From assembly GCA_963800285.1 (NCBI GenBank), contig CAWDAL010000012.1, positions 62,001 to 126,000 of the forward strand: DNA of 64,000 nucleotides. Reading direction: 5' to 3'. This DNA is from DASUPK01 sp963800285. GTDB lineage: Bacteria > Actinomycetota > Thermoleophilia > Solirubrobacterales > 70-9. The position numbers and the translations under genes are program-made. Positions 57,224 to 64,000 of the stretch are shown here, in pieces (the first letter of the stretch is position 1; each line of letters starts with the position of its first letter). Below the pieces are notes generated by a model. That model was not told the DNA's origin. It made no database searches and saw only the letters and a list, made by a program, of their open reading frames with translations.

Positions 57224-57252
57224 GGGCGCGAATGAGCGCGACCCGTTTTACT
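57224..57252 (+). repeat. Family B dispersed repeat, copy 3
   Basis: GGGCGCGAATGAGCGCGACC followed by CGTTTTACT. It shares the CGCGACCCGTTTTACT block exactly with the copy at 2046-2087 (minus strand). It lies directly before the rplY start, so it forms part of the rplY leader. The ATG within it is out of frame with rplY. Confidence 0.62.
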
Positions 57253-57259
57253 AAGACGA

Positions 57260-57985
57260 ATGGCACAAGGCCGGACGACACTCAAGGTCTCACCGCGCGA
57301 CATCTTCGGGTCGCGGGCGACGCGTCGCCTGCGCAGGGACGGCCTGGTCCCCGGAGTCGTCTACGGACAGGGCGGCGAGGCTCGCCCGTTCCAGGTGCCG
57401 GCGCGGGAACTGCGCAACGTCCTTCAGGAGGGTCAGACGCTGCTCGACCTGGAGGTCGACGGCTCCAAGGCCGTCCCCGTGGTGATCAAGGAGCAACAGC
57501 ATCACCCGGTCCGCGGTGAGGTCACCCACCTCGACTGCCTCGAGGTCCGCCTCGACGAGGAGATCCAGGCCGAGGTCGCCATCGAGCTGGAGGGCACCGA
57601 CAACGCGCCCGGCGTCCGCGAGGGCGGCGTGCTGGAGCACGTCACGCGCGAGATCACCGTGGAGGCGCTGCCGACCGAGATCCCCGAGCAGATCGTCGTC
57701 GACGTCTCCGAGATGGAGATCAACGACACGATCAACCTCGCCTCGGTCTCCATCCCCAGCGGCGTCAAGCTGATGGCGGAGGAGCCGGAGGAGATCACCA
57801 TCGCCACCCTGAGCCCGCCGCGCGTCGAGGAGGAGCCGGAGCCGGAGCTCGAGGAGGAGGCCGAGCTGGTCGGCGAGGGCGAGGAGGCCCCCGAGGGCGA
57901 GGAGGCCGCCGAGGGCGCCGAGGCCGAGGGCGAGGCGCCGTCCGAGGGCGAGGGCGGCGGCGACGAACACTCCGGCGGGGAGTAG
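57260..57985 (+). CDS. rplY: 50S ribosomal protein L25 (CTC form)
   Basis: A 241-residue CTC-type L25. The N-terminal 5S-rRNA-binding domain reads TLKVSPRDIFGSRATRRLRR, DGLVPGVVYGQGG and then QHHPVRGEVTHLDCLEVRLD. The C-terminal TL5 domain continues to about residue 185 (EEPEEITIATLSPPRVEEE). A Glu/Ala/Gly tail of low complexity follows. It binds 5S rRNA in the large subunit. It sits in the conserved prs-ctc-pth region; here GDPD and UbiB genes are inserted after prs. ATG 57260 follows a family B repeat. Confidence 0.93.
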   Translation: MAQGRTTLKVSPRDIFGSRATRRLRRDGLVPGVVYGQGGEARPFQVPARELRNVLQEGQTLLDLEVDGSKAVPVVIKEQQHHPVRGEVTHLDCLEVRLDEEIQAEVAIELEGTDNAPGVREGGVLEHVTREITVEALPTEIPEQIVVDVSEMEINDTINLASVSIPSGVKLMAEEPEEITIATLSPPRVEEEPEPELEEEAELVGEGEEAPEGEEAAEGAEAEGEAPSEGEGGGDEHSGGE

Positions 57986-57988
57986 TCC

Positions 57989-58573
57989 CTGTCCCTGTTT
58001 CGCCGCGGGTCGCCGCGCGATTCGCGGGCCGACGCCCTGATCGTGGGGCTGGGGAACCCGGGAACGCAATACGCGGGGACGCGCCACAACCTCGGCTTCG
58101 AGGTTGCCGCTGAGCTTTCCCGCCGCTGGGATCTGCCCAAGGCCCGCAAGCGCTATGGGGGACTGATCGCCGAAGGACGCACCGGCCCCGGCGGGCCACG
58201 GGTCGCGATCCTGCTCCCGCAGACCTTCATGAACGACTCGGGCACGGCGGCGGGCCCCGCGCGCGGGGAGCTCGGCGTCCCGCTCGACCACGTGATCGCG
58301 ATCCACGACGAGATCGACCTGCCCTTCGGCGAGGTGCGCAGCAAGCTCGGCGGCGGGGTGGCGGGCCACAACGGCCTGAAGAGCCTCGATAGCGGGCTCG
58401 GGAGCAAGGACTTCTGGCGGGTGCGCGCCGGCGTCGGCCGACCCGACTCGACCGATCCTGAAATCGTCTCCTCCTATGTGCTGTCTCGCTTCCGAGAGCC
58501 GCGCGAGGACGTCGAGATGCTGATCGGATCGGCCGCCGACGAGGTGGAGCGCCTCGTCGAGGAGATCGACTGA
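57989..58573 (+). CDS. pth: Peptidyl-tRNA hydrolase; probable CTG start
   Basis: The frame opens right after the rplY stop and reads LSLFRRGSPRDSRADALIVG, then LGNPGTQYAGTRHNLGFEVA. Catalytic His (TRHNLGFE), Asn (LLPQTFMNDSG) and HDEIDLPFG with GGGVAGHNGLKSL are present. GTG 58043 would cut off the first strand of the fold. CTG 57989, with GGGGAG 6 bases upstream, gives 194 residues, the usual length. The enzyme frees stalled peptidyl-tRNAs. It runs into the next gene with a 1-base overlap (TGATG). Confidence 0.92.
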   Translation: MSLFRRGSPRDSRADALIVGLGNPGTQYAGTRHNLGFEVAAELSRRWDLPKARKRYGGLIAEGRTGPGGPRVAILLPQTFMNDSGTAAGPARGELGVPLDHVIAIHDEIDLPFGEVRSKLGGGVAGHNGLKSLDSGLGSKDFWRVRAGVGRPDSTDPEIVSSYVLSRFREPREDVEMLIGSAADEVERLVEEID

Positions 58574-59298
58574 TGCCGCTGACCAGATACACGGTCGACG
58601 AGAAGCAGGTGGCACTGATCCGGCTGGAGCGCGACGAGGCGCGCAACGCGATGAACACCCAGATGCTCGAGGAGCTGCTGCAGCACCTGGAGCGGGCGAA
58701 GGGGGAGGTGGAGGCGCGGGTCGTGGTGATCTCCTCCAACGACCATCTCGGCCTCTCCGCCGGCGCGGACGTCAAGGAGGAGCTCGACGAGGCTGGACGG
58801 GTGCGCCGCATGGAGCTCTTCGCGGAGGTGTACGACGAGCTCACCGCCTTCCCGAAGCCGACGGTGGCCGCCTGCCACGGCTCGGTCGTCGGTGGGGGCG
58901 CTGAGATCGCGGTCGCCTGCGACCTGCGGGTCGGCGGCTCCAATCTGAGGATGCGATTCCCGGGCGCCGAGCTCGGGGTTCCCGTGGGCCCGGCACGTCT
59001 CGTCACGCTCTGCGGCCTGGCCACGGCCAAGTACCTGCTCCTCACCGCGCGCAACGTCAGCGCCGATGAGGCGCTGCGCATGGGCCTCGTCCACCGCGTG
59101 GCCCCGGCGGCCGGCACGGAGGACGCGGCCCTCGACCTCGCGGCCGAGGTTGCCGCCCACCCACCGGAGGCGGTCGCCCGCCTCAAGCAGATGCTCCACC
59201 GCTGGGACGGCGTCGTCGAGCGGACCGCCGACGAGGGCCGCGGTCAGGTCGAGTGGCAGCGCACCGGCCCGGGCTTGCCGTACCGCGACGGTCGGTGA
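58573..59298 (+). CDS. Enoyl-CoA hydratase/isomerase family protein
   Basis: A 241-residue crotonase-fold protein: VALIRLERDEARNAMNTQML, the oxyanion segment HLGLSAGADVKEELDE, and CHGSVVGGGAEIAVACDLRV, FPGAELGVPVGPARLVTLCG. The catalytic Glu position in GAELGV is present. It is probably an acyl-CoA hydratase or isomerase. It is an unusual guest between pth and mfd; its ATG overlaps the pth stop, so it is co-expressed with it. Confidence 0.87.
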   Translation: MPLTRYTVDEKQVALIRLERDEARNAMNTQMLEELLQHLERAKGEVEARVVVISSNDHLGLSAGADVKEELDEAGRVRRMELFAEVYDELTAFPKPTVAACHGSVVGGGAEIAVACDLRVGGSNLRMRFPGAELGVPVGPARLVTLCGLATAKYLLLTARNVSADEALRMGLVHRVAPAAGTEDAALDLAAEVAAHPPEAVARLKQMLHRWDGVVERTADEGRGQVEWQRTGPGLPYRDGR

Positions 59299-59339
59299 AC
59301 GCGACGACTTTTCGAGGGCACCTGGGTTGTGGTCGGCGC

Positions 59340-59438
59340 TCAGAAGACTCTGGTCAGCAACCAGAGCACCACCAGCACCACGATTACGACGCCGATCCAT
59401 CCAAGGCCGAGCGCCGCTACTGGGATCACCGTGCTCAT
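59340..59438 (-). CDS. Small single-helix membrane protein (32 residues)
   Basis: On the minus strand GGAGGTCCG directly precedes ATG 59438, an excellent ribosome site. The 32-residue frame reads MSTVIPVAALGLGWIGVVIV, then VLVVLWLLTRVF, a single membrane helix with a stop at 59340. It lies antisense between the enoyl-CoA hydratase and mfd. It resembles small membrane peptides of the DUF3309 or lmo0937 type; the family is unproven. Confidence 0.6.
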   Translation of the reverse strand: MSTVIPVAALGLGWIGVVIVVLVVLWLLTRVF

Positions 59439-59571
59439 CGGACCTCCATGTCCGTTTGACGCCTGCTCCCTACCCGCGCGCTCTCGGCGGAAACTCGAAC
59501 TCCAGCCGACCGGCCCGGTGATGGACGGCCGCTAGGATCGATCCAGGCCGGGCGCGTGCCCGGATGGAGCA

Positions 59572-59593
59572 CCCGGATCGACGATCCGGGCGT
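59572..59593 (+). terminator. Terminator-like hairpin before mfd
   Basis: CCCGGATC (59572-59579) and GATCCGGG (59583-59590) form an 8-bp perfect stem with a 3-base loop, followed by CGTTTGT. It lies 20 bases before the mfd start, so it may be an attenuator or a terminator for the upstream genes. The rest of the 311-bp gap holds only the small antisense gene. Confidence 0.5.
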
Positions 59594-59609
59594 TTGTCGT
59601 GCCCAGATC

Positions 59610-62905
<3,296 letters not shown>

Positions 62906-62931
62906 GTCATGCCGGTTATGCTGCCGCCCCT

Positions 62932-64000
62932 GTGAAGAGCGGTTTCTTCTCGAAGCGGAATCTGGCGATCCTCTTCGGCGCGGTCCTCGTGCTGATGGTC
63001 GTGATCGTCGCGGCTGCGGTGGGCGTCGGCCACCCGAGCGTCCCCTCGGACGACGTGGCCGTGGTGGACGACGCCGGCATCAACGTCCCGGGCCTGGTCC
63101 AGGACGGGCACATCTCGAAGACGAACTTCAACCGCTTCCTGGTCCAGACCGCCAAGCAGAGCGGCGCCCAGTCGGTCCCCCAGCCCAGCGATCCCGGCTA
63201 CAAGCAGCTCAAGGACCAGGCGATGCAGACCGCCCTTCAGATCGCCTGGATCGTGGGCGAGGCGGACCGCCTGGGCGTCACCTTCACCGACACCGAGGTC
63301 AACCAGTCGCTGCAGCAGATCAAGTCGCAGTTCAAGACGCAGGCGGAGTACGTGAAGGCGCGTGACCAGGCCGGCCTCACCGACGCGGACGTGCTGGAGC
63401 GGGCGAAGCTCCAGCTGATTCAGAACAAGATCCAGGACAAGGTCCAGAACAGGGTGGGAGACGTCTCCACCGACGACGCGCGCAAGTACTACGACGCCAA
63501 CAAGAGCCAGTTCACCCAGCCGGCGAAGCGCACGATCAGGATCGTCCAGAACAAGGACGCCCACCAGATCAACCTGGCCTACCAGGCGCTCCGCACCGAC
63601 GACTCCGACGCCAACTGGAAGAAGGTCGCGGCCCAGTACTCGACCGACCCGACCTCGAAGGACAAGGGCGGTCTGCGCACCGACGTCGTGCCGGGCTCCT
63701 TTCAGCAGCCGCTCGACGACGACATCTTCAAGGCGCCGCTGCACGAGGTACAGGGGCCGGTCATGAGCCCGACCGCCAACTACGTCTTCGAGGTGATCAC
63801 CGCGACTCCGGAGCAGGTTCAGGGCTTCGACGACACGGCCCCGGCCGCGAGCGGTGGGGCTTCGGGCAAGATCAGCGATCAGATCAAGCAGCAGATCAAG
63901 TCCCAGCAGCAGCAGGAGGCCCTGACGGCATTCGGCGAGGACTTCCGCGATTACTGGACCAATCTGACTCAGTGCGCGAGCGACTACCTCGTCAGTGGCT
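62932..64000 (+). CDS. PpiC/SurA-type peptidyl-prolyl isomerase, truncated by window edge
   Basis: From GTG 62932 the frame is open to the window end (356 codons). An N-terminal membrane anchor (NLAILFGAVLVLMVVIVAAA) is followed by a SurA-like chaperone part (KTNFNRFLVQTAKQSGAQSV, LQIAWIVGEADRLGVTFTDT) and a parvulin-type region (PAKRTIRIVQNKD; VAAQYSTDPTSKDKGGLRTD). It probably folds secreted proteins on the outside of the membrane (PrsA-like). It lies 26 bases after mfd. Confidence 0.85.
   Translation, partial: MKSGFFSKRNLAILFGAVLVLMVVIVAAAVGVGHPSVPSDDVAVVDDAGINVPGLVQDGHISKTNFNRFLVQTAKQSGAQSVPQPSDPGYKQLKDQAMQTALQIAWIVGEADRLGVTFTDTEVNQSLQQIKSQFKTQAEYVKARDQAGLTDADVLERAKLQLIQNKIQDKVQNRVGDVSTDDARKYYDANKSQFTQPAKRTIRIVQNKDAHQINLAYQALRTDDSDANWKKVAAQYSTDPTSKDKGGLRTDVVPGSFQQPLDDDIFKAPLHEVQGPVMSPTANYVFEVITATPEQVQGFDDTAPAASGGASGKISDQIKQQIKSQQQQEALTAFGEDFRDYWTNLTQCASDYLVSG

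Overview
The window is GC-rich, densely coded DNA from a high-GC actinobacterium, most likely class Thermoleophilia (Solirubrobacterales or close relatives). I infer this from the small proteins present (DUF2277, DUF4242, an AbiEi-N/DUF559 protein), frequent GTG/TTG starts, eukaryote-type NADP isocitrate dehydrogenase, many TetR regulators, K/R-rich secreted proteins, and a core gene order shared with Gram-positives (rsmI-metG-tatD-rsmA-ispE ... glmU-prs-rplY-pth-mfd-PpiC). No database search was possible; family calls rest on motifs read from translations.

Layout. 1-10.3 kb: start of a site-2 protease, an M28 peptidase, a flavin-binding protein, a DUF2277 protein, a TetR-led minus-strand operon (TetR, AidB-type acyl-CoA dehydrogenase, RibD-like reductase, enoyl-CoA hydratase), and a cyclic-nucleotide-binding protein facing a cyclase/AAA protein. 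10.3-16.2 kb: icd and mdh, split by an antisense AbiEi-N/DUF559 nuclease-like gene whose start and stop codons lie inside two copies of a 39-bp palindrome; then a winged-helix protein, a 2-hydroxyacid dehydrogenase and a fatty acid hydroxylase. 16.2-28.6 kb: a structured leader with a Cys-rich small protein, MBL hydrolases, hsp20-lon, a TetR/MMPL/double-hotdog cluster, a GH78-like glycosidase and a SHOCT protein. 28.6-37 kb: an R2-like di-metal protein fused to an SCP2-like domain with its own TetR, an MFS carrier, a sulfatase, glycyl-tRNA synthetase, FmdB, and an LCP protein. 37-48 kb: ROK glucokinase, rsmI, a RemA-like protein, metG, secreted proteins, a four-fold 87-bp tandem repeat, tatD-rsmA-ispE, a DedA-PAP2 fusion and a PucR/CdaR regulator. 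48-64 kb: GH15 enzyme, tRNA-Gln, GlxA plus DJ-1, glmU-prs, lipoprotein, GDPD, UbiB kinase, rplY-pth, enoyl-CoA hydratase, a frameshifted mfd and a truncated PpiC-type foldase.

The most notable structure outside genes is a set of repeat families. Family A: 39-bp GGGGCG...CGCCCC palindromes at three loci, two of which bound the DUF559 gene. Family B: GGGCGCG/CGCGACCC elements at three loci, one coding a protein C-terminus. Family C: about 87-95 bp nested palindromes at four loci, one amplified to four tandem copies. A REP-like 15-bp inverted repeat lies at about 6.25 kb. The palindrome-bounded DUF559 gene is the best candidate for an undescribed mobile module. The mfd frameshift is the most consequential gene-integrity issue.
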